From NCBI GenBank assembly GCA_002104985.1, contig MCGO01000023.1, positions 186,001 through 250,000 of the forward strand: a stretch of DNA of 64,000 nt, written 5' to 3'. Below the pieces are notes generated by a model. The model saw only the letters and a program-made list of their open reading frames with translations. It made no database searches and had not been told where the DNA came from. Below are positions 44,697 to 56,806 of the stretch, in pieces. A program made the translations under genes and the position numbers. Each line of letters starts with the position of its first letter. Position 1 is the first letter of the stretch. This DNA comes from Rhizoclosmatium globosum (lineage: Eukaryota; Chytridiomycota; Chytridiomycetes; Chytridiales; Chytriomycetaceae).

Positions 44697-46940
44697 TCAG
44701 TTATCGCGCAGCGTCCCACACGTTTGATTGAGGATGAGAGGTAAGGGGTGATTGGGAGAGGGATGGTGGGGTTGGTTGGGGTGCACTAACGTCTTTGATA
44801 GTGATTGCTCCATCTGTTCAAGTGTTGTCCTCGCAGCGTTGGCTTTGAGTACGGAGCGGTGTAGCGTCGGCTGGGGACGATTATGTCGAAGGGCTTTCAG
44901 TGTTTCCGCGCTCAGAGGTTGGTTTCGTGCTTGTTCAAGTAGTTCAAGGTGTCGTCTAACATTAGTATCAACAGCACCGTTGTCTTGGTTCTTGATACGT
45001 TTGACGTCGAAACCAGGTCCGAGTCTGTCGGGAACAAACTTAGGCCACTTCGGGTATACCTTCGGGAGAAAGGCGCAGTCCTTGTATCGGACTTCAAGTA
45101 CACGGCCGGTTTCTGGATCCAAGACGCGTGCCTTCGATGGTGTTGGCGCTCCAAGGTAGATACCAACAAGTCTCTTGGGTTGCATCTTGCTAACAACCTG
45201 CGTAGATACTGGAAAATACTTGACGGCACAGCCAAAGGGCTTGAAATGAGCGACTTTTGGCCTGATTCCAGTAGTCTCGTAGTCTGGACTGTCGATACCG
45301 TGGCTGAGTACCGGTAAGACATTGTGAATATCGGCTGCGTGAATCATGGCATAACCCCAGTATTCCCAAGGTGCGTCGCAGTCAAACAAGAAGGTTCTTG
45401 TCATCTTGGTCAAAGTCTGGATAGATCGCTCGGGTCCGCCGTCCATTTGTGGGTATTCAGGTACGCCTACTTCAAACTCAATGTTGTTTAGCTGACAGTA
45501 CTTTTGAAAGGCGGCAGAACGACCAAGTTCCCCTGGATCCATTCGAACTCGTTTTGTGGTGAGTCCAAACTTATGTTTGTAGATTTGATGCATTCTGATT
45601 GCGTGTACCAGGGCTTCATCCTTGTGTTCCATGAGTTCAACTGCTATCCGTCGTCCTCCATAATCCTTCATGACGAGTCCGTATGGGTACTTTCCCAGAT
45701 GTGGCGGGGAGATTTCAAACACGTCGAATCCAAGGAGCTCGCCAGGTAAGGGAGGGGGTTTGGAGGATGGGGTATTGAAGGGAGCCTTATTTGTTTTGCA
45801 GCTTTCGCAAGATCCACATGCTGTTCGCCGGGCTGGAAACTGAATTGGGGTCAAGTCTGACGTCGTTCCATGTTTCTGCATGTACTTCAAGCGTGCGTCG
45901 CTGGCGTGTCCAAAGGTACGATGCCGTAGTTCGTGTTCTTCAATATCATGCAATAACTGTCTTGTAGCTCGTTCCAACTGTGCTTTCGACAGATCTCGAA
46001 GTCGTATATCCTGGAGTTTGGCTGATATGAGTGAGCGTAGTTGTTTCGAGAGCGACTTCGGATTTGGTTGGCCTTGAATCGGCAGGAAGTGGAGTCCATT
46101 GAGCTTAACCGTTTGAAGGAGTGGTTCGTGTGGTCCATATGTGTTTGTTGTGTTAGTAACATATATGTAACCAGGTAAACCTCGGTTCGACTCGAAGTGA
46201 AAGCCGTTGGATTCGATATCATTCGTTGCTAAGAGGTGGACGTTCGGGAGCTCGGGAGCGTGATTGGCGTTCTTGATGTAGAGTTCCGTTCCGTTGGGAA
46301 GTACTACAAGTGCGTCCCCTTCACCTGTGATTTGAAGAGGTCCATTCTCATTCGCAGTTTTAGATGTACGCGAGCAGCTCCTGTACGTCAAAAAGAAGTC
46401 GGTTGTCTTGAAGCAGGTCTTCGTAGCTCCGCCGTCAATGACAATGGGAAACTTCTCAGGTACGAGCTCAAACGCGTAGTTCTGCATTGGGTCCCGTTCT
46501 GATGTCTTTTCAACAGGTACTGAATCGACGAGTTTCGCGAGTAGTGCGTGGTCAATTCCAGTAATCCAATCTGTCAGCATTGCGACTTCAACATCCAGAA
46601 GCTGTTTCGTGGTGAGTGCATCTTCCGGTTGATAGTCGATTCGTTTGGGTAACTGAAACGTTTTCTTCTGCGACATAGAGTTGTCTTGGCGTCGGTGGTC
46701 TGGCCATTTCAGAGCGCGAAGGGCTTTCCGAATCGCGAATGTGGAGTGGTCTGGAGGTTTTAGTTTGGGTTGAGGTGCGGTTGGTTTTGCTGAGGTGGGA
46801 AGATGTGGATCAACCGAATAGAAGATGTGGATCAACCGAATATGATGTGTGGGGATGGGACTTAGCATTCTGGGGGGGATTACTATTCCCATGAGGTGTA
46901 TTTTCCTCATTCCCCCCGGTTTTAATCGCCGAGTCCACAT
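44697..46940 (-). CDS. copia protease and integrase region
   Basis: Reading from about 46830 the protein is copia pol: a protease-like IVIDGGATKTC (D-G-G instead of D-S-G), the integrase zinc motif HRTFGH...CGSCESC, the core LLGFDVFEI with catalytic Asp, and VPEYPQMDGGPERS with the catalytic Glu. The first 40 codons (MWTRRLKPGG...) do not look like pol and result from a frame change caused by a 22-bp tandem duplication at 46808-46851. The integrase itself looks complete. Confidence 0.85.
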   Translation of the reverse strand: MWTRRLKPGGMRKIHLMGIVIPPRMLSPIPTHHIRLIHIFYSVDPHLPTSAKPTAPQPKLKPPDHSTFAIRKALRALKWPDHRRQDNSMSQKKTFQLPKRIDYQPEDALTTKQLLDVEVAMLTDWITGIDHALLAKLVDSVPVEKTSERDPMQNYAFELVPEKFPIVIDGGATKTCFKTTDFFLTYRSCSRTSKTANENGPLQITGEGDALVVLPNGTELYIKNANHAPELPNVHLLATNDIESNGFHFESNRGLPGYIYVTNTTNTYGPHEPLLQTVKLNGLHFLPIQGQPNPKSLSKQLRSLISAKLQDIRLRDLSKAQLERATRQLLHDIEEHELRHRTFGHASDARLKYMQKHGTTSDLTPIQFPARRTACGSCESCKTNKAPFNTPSSKPPPLPGELLGFDVFEISPPHLGKYPYGLVMKDYGGRRIAVELMEHKDEALVHAIRMHQIYKHKFGLTTKRVRMDPGELGRSAAFQKYCQLNNIEFEVGVPEYPQMDGGPERSIQTLTKMTRTFLFDCDAPWEYWGYAMIHAADIHNVLPVLSHGIDSPDYETTGIRPKVAHFKPFGCAVKYFPVSTQVVSKMQPKRLVGIYLGAPTPSKARVLDPETGRVLEVRYKDCAFLPKVYPKWPKFVPDRLGPGFDVKRIKNQDNGAVDTNVRRHLELLEQARNQPLSAETLKALRHNRPQPTLHRSVLKANAARTTLEQMEQSLSKTLVHPNQPHHPSPNHPLPLILNQTCGTLRDN

Positions 46941-47409
46941 TTCCGACGTTCAGCGCCGCGGGTCCAGACAGTGGTTGGGTATCAGATCGTTGATGAGATT
47001 GGGGTATCGGGTGTGCTGATGGGGTGGGGAGCTGTGGATCAACCAGGATGAGTTGATAAGGGGTGGACTTAGCGTTGTGGGGCGTAGTTGGGATTCTTGT
47101 GACATTGGATTCTGAAGTGGGGTCCACCGCAGGCTCGGCAGTTCGAAGGTGGTCGGGCTTTGGAGGACTCGAGCGGGTGAGTCGGTCCTTGCTCATGATC
47201 TTGTTGATCTTGATTGCTAGGTCTGCCGTATGGGTGTTTGCCACGTTCGTTGCCTCTGTCTTTGTTTGGGTTATTAACGTCACCCTCACCGTTTCTGCCC
47301 CTGTAATCGCCACGTCCGCCTCCTCGGCCGCCTCTACCGCCTCTTGCACCGCCTCTGCCGCGGTAGCGTTTACTGTCACGTTCGCCGCGGGGATCGTAAC
47401 CGTGGTCAT
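46810..47409 (-). CDS. copia gag-pol linking frame, interrupted by a 22-bp duplication
   Basis: This frame overlaps the 3' end of gag by one base offset (+1 relative to gag) and continues with Pro/Ser-rich linker protein (STPYQLILVDPQLPTPS) past the gag stop. It ends at a TAG created where GAAGATGTGGATCAACCGAA is tandemly repeated. With one repeat unit it would run straight into the pol frame (SVDPHLPTSAKP). It is therefore probably the frame used for gag-pol by +1 frameshifting. The part upstream of about 47110 is only the gag shadow. Confidence 0.6.
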   Translation of the reverse strand: MTTVTIPAANVTVNATAAEAVQEAVEAAEEADVAITGAETVRVTLITQTKTEATNVANTHTADLAIKINKIMSKDRLTRSSPPKPDHLRTAEPAVDPTSESNVTRIPTTPHNAKSTPYQLILVDPQLPTPSAHPIPQSHQRSDTQPLSGPAALNVGNVDSAIKTGGNEENTPHGNSNPPQNAKSHPHTSYSVDPHLLFG

Positions 47410-48184
47410 ATCTGGGGTCAGTCAGCAGAGTGGTGTCACGCGTGGGCTTGAAACCAAGGTTGCGTTCAAGAGTCAAGAGCTTGGCAAGTAGGGCATCACG
47501 GGTGGTGTAGTTGTATCCCTTGAGGGTGTCAAGCTGGGAACCAAAAACTGGACGATACAGCTTGTCTATGATGTGGTTAATGGCGATGCGGGTAGCAAGG
47601 TGAGGAGCAAATCGTGGGTTGTTGCGGTCTTGTTCCATCTGACTAATGATCTTCGACATTTTGTTGAAGTATTCCGAGATAGTTTCCGACGACAAGTGCT
47701 GGAGATTGATCCATTCCTTGACGGTGTCTTCGGCAGAAACTTCGTTCTGGGAGTCGTACAACGTCTTCAAGTTTCGCATCCAGGTTTGTGCCATTTTGGT
47801 TTGCTTCTGGACAACGCCGTAGAGTTCTTCGGAGATGTTCATTCTGATGATTCTTTTCGCAACAGCGTTTGCTCTGAAGTCTCCTGGACAGATTCCTTCT
47901 TCACGCGTGGATTCAAGAACAAATGGGTCATCCGCGTCGTCTGGATTGTCGAAGTACGCGTAGTTCAACAATAATGGATCTTCTTCCAAGACACCACCGG
48001 GTCCAAGCCATTGCATGTATTCGTTGTCGTTTGGATCGTGATCCTCCGGGTGGTGGATGGTGTGGTCGACTTTGTGTTGTGCAGCGACTCCGAGGATGTC
48101 TTCGGCCCATTGTGGATACTCGCTGATGTTACTCGCTTCAAGCATGAACGGAGTGCGCATATTGTTGGTGTTGTTGGACGTCAT
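47069..48184 (-). CDS. copia Gag
   Basis: The frame of 371 codons starts MTSNNTNNMRTP. A central region resembles copia Gag (WMRNLKTLYDSQNE, TISEYFNKMSKIISQME), followed by an Arg/Gly-rich basic stretch ([16 protein letters not shown]) and a single CCHC-like zinc knuckle, CRACGGPHFRIQCH. It forms the virus-like particle and binds the RNA. It ends in CGC-TAA at 47069; overlap with the +1 frame suggests frameshifting. Confidence 0.88.
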   Translation of the reverse strand: MTSNNTNNMRTPFMLEASNISEYPQWAEDILGVAAQHKVDHTIHHPEDHDPNDNEYMQWLGPGGVLEEDPLLLNYAYFDNPDDADDPFVLESTREEGICPGDFRANAVAKRIIRMNISEELYGVVQKQTKMAQTWMRNLKTLYDSQNEVSAEDTVKEWINLQHLSSETISEYFNKMSKIISQMEQDRNNPRFAPHLATRIAINHIIDKLYRPVFGSQLDTLKGYNYTTRDALLAKLLTLERNLGFKPTRDTTLLTDPRYDHGYDPRGERDSKRYRGRGGARGGRGGRGGGRGDYRGRNGEGDVNNPNKDRGNERGKHPYGRPSNQDQQDHEQGPTHPLESSKARPPSNCRACGGPHFRIQCHKNPNYAPQR

Positions 48185-48452
48185 TCTGGAAATTGAGGCG
48201 TTGAGGCGTTGAGGCGCAAAAAATTTTCACTGAGAGTTGGTTAGAGTGTGGCACGGTCTGGTAAGGGGCTAGTCAAGCGACTTGGGATTGAACCGTGGAC
48301 GTAGCAATGTGCTTTCTTGTTCTTGTTTTGGGCTTTTAGAAGCACTTGTTGTTTAAAATAAAGGGAAACTTAGATTTGCTCTTAAGATTCCTCGTTCCGT
48401 TTTGTTTTCTTAGCTTGCAATCGTTATCAGGGTCGAGCTTGAGGCTATTAAT
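48185..48452 (-). other. copia 5' leader between 5' LTR and gag
   Basis: Non-coding leader of the element. The primer-binding site should directly follow the LTR on the minus strand (GATTAATAGCCTCAAGC), but I could not match it to a tRNA. Confidence 0.5.
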
Positions 48453-48596
48453 CTGATAGAGAGGCAAGGGATCGGTGGCAGGCGCTTAGTACTGGATCGC
48501 TGTGTTCGGGTGAACGATAGAGTTTTGTGGGAGAATTATTATTTATTAAACGAGGCGCTTTGGAGCTTGCTCCGCTTGCTCCGTTCCATTCCAACA
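48453..48596 (-). repeat. copia 5' LTR
   Basis: It looks identical to the LTR at 42176. It carries the element promoter. Its outer end lies 42 bp upstream of the start codon of the next gene, and an open frame runs from inside the LTR (48510) in frame into that gene. Confidence 0.92.
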
Positions 48597-48638
48597 GATT
48601 GGAACACAAAAATCAACCTCCAATCGTTATCCACGACA

Positions 48639-49848
48639 ATGTCATATTCGATGAGCACCGGATCTTCTGTCACGTTTGTGTTTCGGCGTTCCCGAACATT
48701 GGCATTGAAGGGCAAGCGAGGCATTGAGGTGCTCCAGCTTAAACCGGATGGAAGCATTGATCCGGAACCAGTCGCACTTGTCCACCAAATGGACTTTTCT
48801 GCGGCATCGCCCTACACCCTTTGTAACTTTAGAATTCAGAGCACGTCAAATCCCAATGATTTGCTTGGTGGGTACTCTTTGTTTGATTGAGTATGAAACA
48901 TTGATTACTGGTCAGACTTTGAGCCACATGGCTACGCACTTGGCTTCTCAATTAGAGACAGAGACTTCAAGTCCTTGTCGTACGATGTGAATGCGATGAG
49001 AACCATGAACTCCATCTGCGATATCACAATGTCAAGAACCGCTCTTTCGTGGGCCGAACAAGGTGCACAGTACATCAAGTATGAAGAACTAAAGAGAATC
49101 TACCAGAACAGGTTTTTTAATCATACCTACACTTCACACTTCTTAATAATTCGTATAATCCGTTGACAGAACCTTTCCTACTCCAAAAACTTCACCACAG
49201 TCCCTCGGAGAAGACTACAAGACAGTTGTAGCAATGGAGGTCAGCAACAAGTACAAGAAACCTCTTGATCGTATTGTGTACAGAATCGATGCTGACCAAC
49301 CAGTTGGATTTGGACCTCCACCGCCAGAAGAAGCCAAGCCCATGCATGCTTTGGGAATCAAGCTGGACGATAAAAAGTTTTTGAAACTTTCAGATGACAA
49401 GGAGTACAAGGTGAACTCCGTTTTGGAACTGCGTCACGGTACCGGGCTTCAATCTGTCCCCAGCGAAATGTACTTTTCCCGTATTCCAAACGAAGGACAA
49501 GTCTTTGCTGTTGCAAGCGTCGATCGTTTGAAGTTTTACCGCGGAAAGTGGTGGGAGGAAGTTGAAATTTGGGACGGCATTGGTGGCGTCGAGGATGACG
49601 GAGAGTTCCCAGTGTTTGGAAGTGTTAAATTCAACACTAATACTTTTGGATTTGGGCAATTGGGTCTTGAGTTAGGGAGAGATATCAATACCAAAACTTT
49701 GGTTTTGCTTGGGTCGCTTCTCTGTGCATGGCAGAGTGACTGTATCAACCCAAGAGGTCCCTTCCAACTTAGAAACTTGGAAATCAAGTTAGATCGTGGA
49801 AGACAAGCGTTCTGGATGGCAGCTACTGGAATCTGCGAGATTATGTGA
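48639..49848 (+). CDS. unrecognised protein, tandem paralogue A
   Basis: The gene starts MSYSMSTGSS at 48639 and has three exons: an intron begins at GTGGGTACTC after DLL-G, and another lies between YQN and TFPTPK. It encodes FVFRRSRTLALKGKRGIEVLQL near the start, DFEPHGYALGFSIRDRDFK, a Pro-rich VGFGPPPPEEAKP and a C-terminal globular region (EVEIWDGIGGVEDDGEFP, CAWQSDCINPRGPF). I do not recognise the family. There is no signal peptide or membrane segment. The tandem copy B (49916-51139) shares every exon boundary. The copia insertion separates it from its former upstream region. Confidence 0.75.
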
Positions 49849-49915
49849 TTCATACTTTTTATAAATTGGGAATAGAGACACTGCTATTGCATGATTTAAC
49901 GTCGCTTAAATTAAG

Positions 49916-51139
49916 ATGGTTGAAACGCCACCAATCGCTGAATCTACAACAACGTTTGTGTTCCGCCGCTCCAGAACTTTGGCGCTCAAAGGCAGAAGAG
50001 GAATTGAAGTTCTCCGGCTTTCGGCGGATGGAAGTGTAGATCCGGAACCAGTGTTCCTGTTTCATCAGATGGAGTTCTGTTCCTCCTCACCCTATACTCT
50101 CTGCAACTTCAGAGTGCAAAGTACTGCCAATCCAAATGATCTACTTGGTGAGTATCCGTTTTGGATTACATTGTGAGTGATACCATCGACTGATATTGCG
50201 ATTGTAATCACATTAGATTTTGAACCATATGGCTATGCACTCGGATTCTCTGTGCGAGACAGAGAGTTTAAGTCTCTCCCATTTGATGTTAATGCTATGC
50301 GAAATATGACAGCTATTTGCGATGTCACCTTGGCGGAGACCAACCTTACTTGGGAAGAGCAAGATGCAGAATACATTTCTTTCCGAGAGTTAAAACAGCG
50401 TTACCAAAAGTATGTTATTCGACGCAGTGATTACTGTGTATGCTCAGAAATCATAATAGGGTCACTTATCCTGAACCAAAGACGAATCCACGTTCCCTCC
50501 AAGAAGATTACAAGACTGTCATTGCTTTAGAGGCAAGCAAGGCATGCAAGAAACCACTTGATCGCATCGTCTACAGAACCGACGCAGACCAACCCGTTGG
50601 CTTTGGACCTCCTCCACCACCGGAACCAATGCCAGCACGCTTTAGGTTTCCAGCTCGCTCCAAAAGCAAAGTTGAAGCTTTCAGATGACAAGGCATACAA
50701 AATCACGTCCGTCTTGAACTTACGCCACGCAACCGGCCTTCAAGCTGCGTCTGGTGCCTTACAATTATCCGCGATTCCAAACGAAGGACAAGTCTTCGCT
50801 GTTGCCACTGTCGATCGATTAAAGCTTTATCGCGGAAAGTCATGGGAGGAAGTTGAGATTTGGGATGGAATCGGCGGTGTGGAGGACGATGGCGAGTTTC
50901 CCGTCTTTGGAAACGTTGTTTTCAACACTGGGGCTCCTGGGTTTGAGCAGTTGGGCCTCAAGTGGAATGGAGAGTCGAATGATAACACGTTGGCTTTGTT
51001 TGGATCTATTATTTGTGCATGGCAGAGTGACTGTATCAACCCAAGAGGTCCATTTAAGCTAAGAAACTTGGAAATTAAATTGGATCGTGGAAGACAGGCG
51101 TTCTGGATGGCAGTGACAGGAATCTGTGAAGTGATGTAG
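49916..51139 (+). pseudogene. unrecognised protein, tandem paralogue B, one frameshift
   Basis: Starts MVETPPIAES at 49916, with the same three-exon layout and similar protein as paralogue A (FVFRRSRTLALKGRRGIEVL, DFEPYGYALGFSVRDREFK, EVEIWDGIGGVEDDGEFP). Near 50635, in PEPMPARF where A has PMHAL, an insertion shifts the frame by one; the frame stops at 50688 and the rest continues in another frame from HALGFQ to 51139. Everything else is well kept, so this is either a recent lesion or a sequence error. Confidence 0.65.
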
Positions 51140-51200
51140 AAGAAGGAGGGAAAACATTATAGAAGCTATCCACATTTTGTTTTATTCAGTGTACTTTCAA

Positions 51201-52762
51201 TTAAATACCGTTCTCTTCTACTATCTGCCGAATCTTTTCCAAATTTCTCGACCTCAACCTAATTCGCATCATGGCTTTTGACAGGGGTTCAGGCGAGAAT
51301 TTTGCATCGTCTTGTGGGATGTGTAGAATATAACTGAGTGCTTCTGATGTTGTCGGACACTTTGTGAGTAAATGTTCTGAGTTTGTTGAATTAGTTGATT
51401 GGTTCGACTATTAAGATATTACAGCCAGTCTCACGTTTGCAGGTTTGTAAGACAGCTAAACCCATTCTAAATAACGCCTTGGAGCCTTCACACAGAAACA
51501 TGTCCCATATCCTCAGAACTGAAGGCCATGGAAGCGTTGAAGTGAAAATCGTAAGAAACCACTGAGGTATATACATTAATCCATCTATTTGATTAGCCTC
51601 CTATCGATTCCATCATCAGAAACTATGTGTGTAGGAGTACGCCACTCACAAAGTACTTTGCCAGCCTAGGATCCATATTTTTGACAAGCATATCAAAAAC
51701 TTTCGCATCCATTCTGACCCTTTTCAAATCAGACTCATAGAAGCCTTTACATACACCTTCAAGCATGGACACAAGAACCCAAAATGCATCCTCTGGATTT
51801 GGAATATGCATGAGGAGCATTCCAACAATAAACCCCATTCCCTGTGTATATCCGAGAACCGGATTGTACAGTGCATAGGTTCGCAAGATATTTCGTAGAT
51901 TGTTTATTCTGGTTCGGAGATGCCGTCAGTATGACTGTAAACACAGGGAACCACTTACCCGTCACCGTCCTTATCGATGAACATAACATGTTCTAATGAA
52001 AAGAATTAATCTGTTTCTGGGGGAAAAGATAGAATGAAGTCCTACGAGGATAACATCTGGCCACATCACGTTCAATCACGTCAAAGATTTCTATAGAGTC
52101 CATCGCCTTCTGCTTTTCCATAAGACTCTGTCATTGAATGACAGCGTCAATTCTTAAAGACTTTTAATTATTTGTTAGAAACCTGGTACAATTCGTGATC
52201 GCGCAAATGCTTCTGTTGAGTCAATGCTATCCAAACACGACCACGCAATGATCCAGGAATACCCTCACGACATAACTTCTTCACTTGCTTAATATTTTGA
52301 GGATTTTTGAGGTCTCCGGCATCTAATACGCGTAACCAAGTCTTTTCCTTTTCAATAATTGCAGGATCAATGGGAATGACTGGACCTGCCGGGCTTATGG
52401 ATCCATTAGAGTTACTAACATTCACATTTCAGTATACAGTAAATTACTACAAAAAGAAGGATGTACCTAATTTTAAGTGAAAGTGCACGCGACAGTTTCC
52501 GTCCAAATCCCATCGACCCCTCTCCCGTATCACTCCTCGGAAGCCCCTTCAGAGAATATCTCAGAGATTTCGAACGCGTAATTCCAGCCAGCGAGCTATT
52601 CGAATCAGCAACAGTCGATTTCGCCTTTGATGAAGGAGACGAAGCGAAATCAGAAGCCACAGATCCTCGAACCTCCTTTTTGATTGGAACGTGGAACCCG
52701 TACTCGTCCACCTGAGTCTGTACTGGAACAGGAACGGGTGGTAGAGGAGGAACGTTGTTCAT
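51201..52762 (-). CDS. TBC-domain Rab GTPase-activating protein
   Basis: A multi-exon minus-strand gene. The N-terminal exon (52762, MNNVPPLPPVPV) is Pro/Ser-rich; an in-frame Met also lies at 52840. The TBC domain is spread over later exons: GIPGSLRGRVW, the Arg finger in IERDVAR (I-x-x-D-x-x-R, about 52060), the Gln finger in YTQGM, and QWFLTIFTSTLPW with RIWDMFL. The last exon (to the TAA at 51201) is helical and basic. TBC proteins switch off Rab GTPases in membrane traffic; both catalytic fingers are present. It is divergent from NME7, with at most about 100 bp between start codons. Confidence 0.85.
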
Positions 52763-52858
52763 CTCGGTTAAAAGATTGTCGAGTGAATAAGCTGAGTTCT
52801 TTTGGAGTGGAAACAAAAGAAAAGAAAGTTCCCAAACCAAATCAAGAATCGGAAAAAG

Positions 52859-54455
52859 ATGTCAGCACTTGAACGTATGTGCTTTTTGGTGAGTACTGAA
52901 ACAGATTCTTGAATGTATTAGGCACTTCTTGGTTGATACAACCTTTCTGGATGCAACCTGTCAAAACACTAACACCCCCTTGCACTTCAGGTCGAATGGT
53001 TCGACGTCCACGCTCAACTCACACGTCAATACCAACTCTTCTTTTATGAGTCAGATAACTCAATCGAGATGGTTTGACGCCTGTCCTACTCCTTGAATCC
53101 AAAGTAACTGATTCCATACTTATGCGCAGTATGACCCAAAGCAAAAGAGAACATTCTTGAAACGCACAAAGAACTCTGAATTGACTCTCGCGGATTTCCA
53201 CGTTGGTGCTGCTGTGAATGTGTATGCCCGTCAGTTGACTGTTGTGGATTATGGAGATGAGTTTACTCGCTCAAAGCTTTCAAAGACGATGGAGAGGTGC
53301 TTAAGCCACACTCTGTACCAAACATATTCTAACATTCATAACAAGCGCCCTTGTCGTCATCAAACCAGACGCAATCGAAAAAGCAGGCGAGATTATCGAC
53401 ACTTTGATTTCTCATGGCTTCGTAATCTGCAAGATGCGAATGCTCAAAATGACGCGTAAATTAGCTGAAGACTTGGTGATGGTTTCCGCTGGAGCCCAAC
53501 CTTACTTCAAGTAAGTATTTCACTCAACTCTACTACGAATCCTACGATTCTAACTTTCAAACCAAAAATAGTGACCTCGTTTCTTCCCTAGAAGGACCTC
53601 GCGCCATGGCCCTCGAAGTAATGAAATCTTCTGCTGTCTCTGAACTAGAACGCATCACCGGCCCATCCATCGTAGCCGACGCCAGAGCGTCCCAACCATC
53701 CAGTCTCCGCGCACAGTTTGGACACGCAGGATACAAGAACGGCATCCACATCTCCGCAGACGTCAAATCCGCCAAAACAGAAATCGCGAAATTGTTTGAC
53801 AACTCAGTCAAAAGGGAGTTGAGAACGGCTGTGTTCAAGAATAGCACGTTGGCTGTGATTAAGCCGCATGCAGTTCATTCAGGTGCAGTTTTTAGATGTT
53901 TTTTATAACTGTTGAAGTTCTGGAGTTGAAACAAGCGTTTTTAAATGTGATTAGGGTTGACGGGCAAAATTCTCACGTCCATCGCGCAAAACGGATACAA
54001 AATCACGGATGCTGAGTCTTACTACTTGGACCGCGTGAATGCGGAAGAGTTTCTTGAAGTGTACAAGACAGTTGTCCCCGAGTATCAGGTACCATACCCT
54101 TTTTCCCGTGAAACTCATCAATTAACGGACCACTGTCAACAGAAAATGGTAGACCAACTTTCCTCCGGTCCTCTCATTGCTCTCGAAATTACTGGTCCTG
54201 AAGAAGGCATTGTATCTGAGTTTCGTGAATTTGTTGGACCCAATGATCCTGAATTGGGTCGAAAACTGAGACCAAAGTCGTTGAGAGCGTTGTATGGAGC
54301 TGATAAAGTCAAGAACGCAATTCACTGTACTGATTTGGAGGAGGATGGTATTTTGGAGGTACGAAAAGTCCTTTGTTTCGGAAAGTTGAACGCGAATACT
54401 AACACCTTCGTAAAAGGTGCAATTCTTTTTCAGAATTATGGCCAACACTGTGTAG
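52859..54455 (+). CDS. NME7: NME7, flagellar nucleoside-diphosphate-kinase-family protein
   Basis: The gene starts MSALERMCFL at 52859 and has eight exons joined by short introns. The N-terminal part is a DM10 domain (VEWFDVHAQLTRQY, LTLADFHVGAAVNVY). Two NDK-like domains follow: LVVIKPDAIEKAGEI and, after an intron, LAVIKPHAVHSG with GYKITDAESYYLD and LSSGPLIALEITG. The C-terminus is EVQFFF then a short tail to the TAG at 54455, using the acceptor TCGTAAAAG. NME7 is a microtubule inner protein of axonemes and binds gamma-tubulin complexes, so its presence implies a flagellated stage. Confidence 0.92.
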
Positions 54456-54705
54456 AATCATTCCCTTTTGTTTGTATCTTTTTGTTGAGTGTCTCGTTTT
54501 GATATGTTGGAGTTATGAAATAAATATGATTCCACAGCCTATTTGAACACTAAAACCGTCTTGTTTATTTCCAGTAAACAGTAAAGAAGGGGTACGTAGA
54601 ACGTAAAACAGACAATCTCAAGAAACACGAAAGACTTTGACCCAATACTCAACAACACAATCTCCACATTCACTTATTAATCCCCTATACACCACGGTGA
54701 GATGT

Positions 54706-56705
<2,000 letters not shown>

Positions 56706-56806
56706 TGGTTGGTTTGGTGTATCTTCTGAATTAAAAGAGAACTCAAATTAAATGATTGTTTCTCTCCCTCTCTTCCCTCCTTCACCCCATCTCTTTCTCT
56801 CACTCT

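Larger units (their letters stand above)
42176..48596 (-). mobile_element. Ty1/copia LTR retrotransposon, full length, with GATTG target duplication
   Basis: LTRs of about 143 bp at 42176-42318 and 48453-48596 (TGATAGAG... to ...CCAACA) look identical, and GATTG flanks the element at 42171-42175 and 48597-48601. Coding order on the minus strand is gag, protease, integrase, reverse transcriptase, RNase H, which is copia order. A polypurine tract GAGGGGAAG (minus strand, 42319-42327) lies directly before the 3' LTR. Matching LTRs indicate a recent insertion. Confidence 0.95.
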
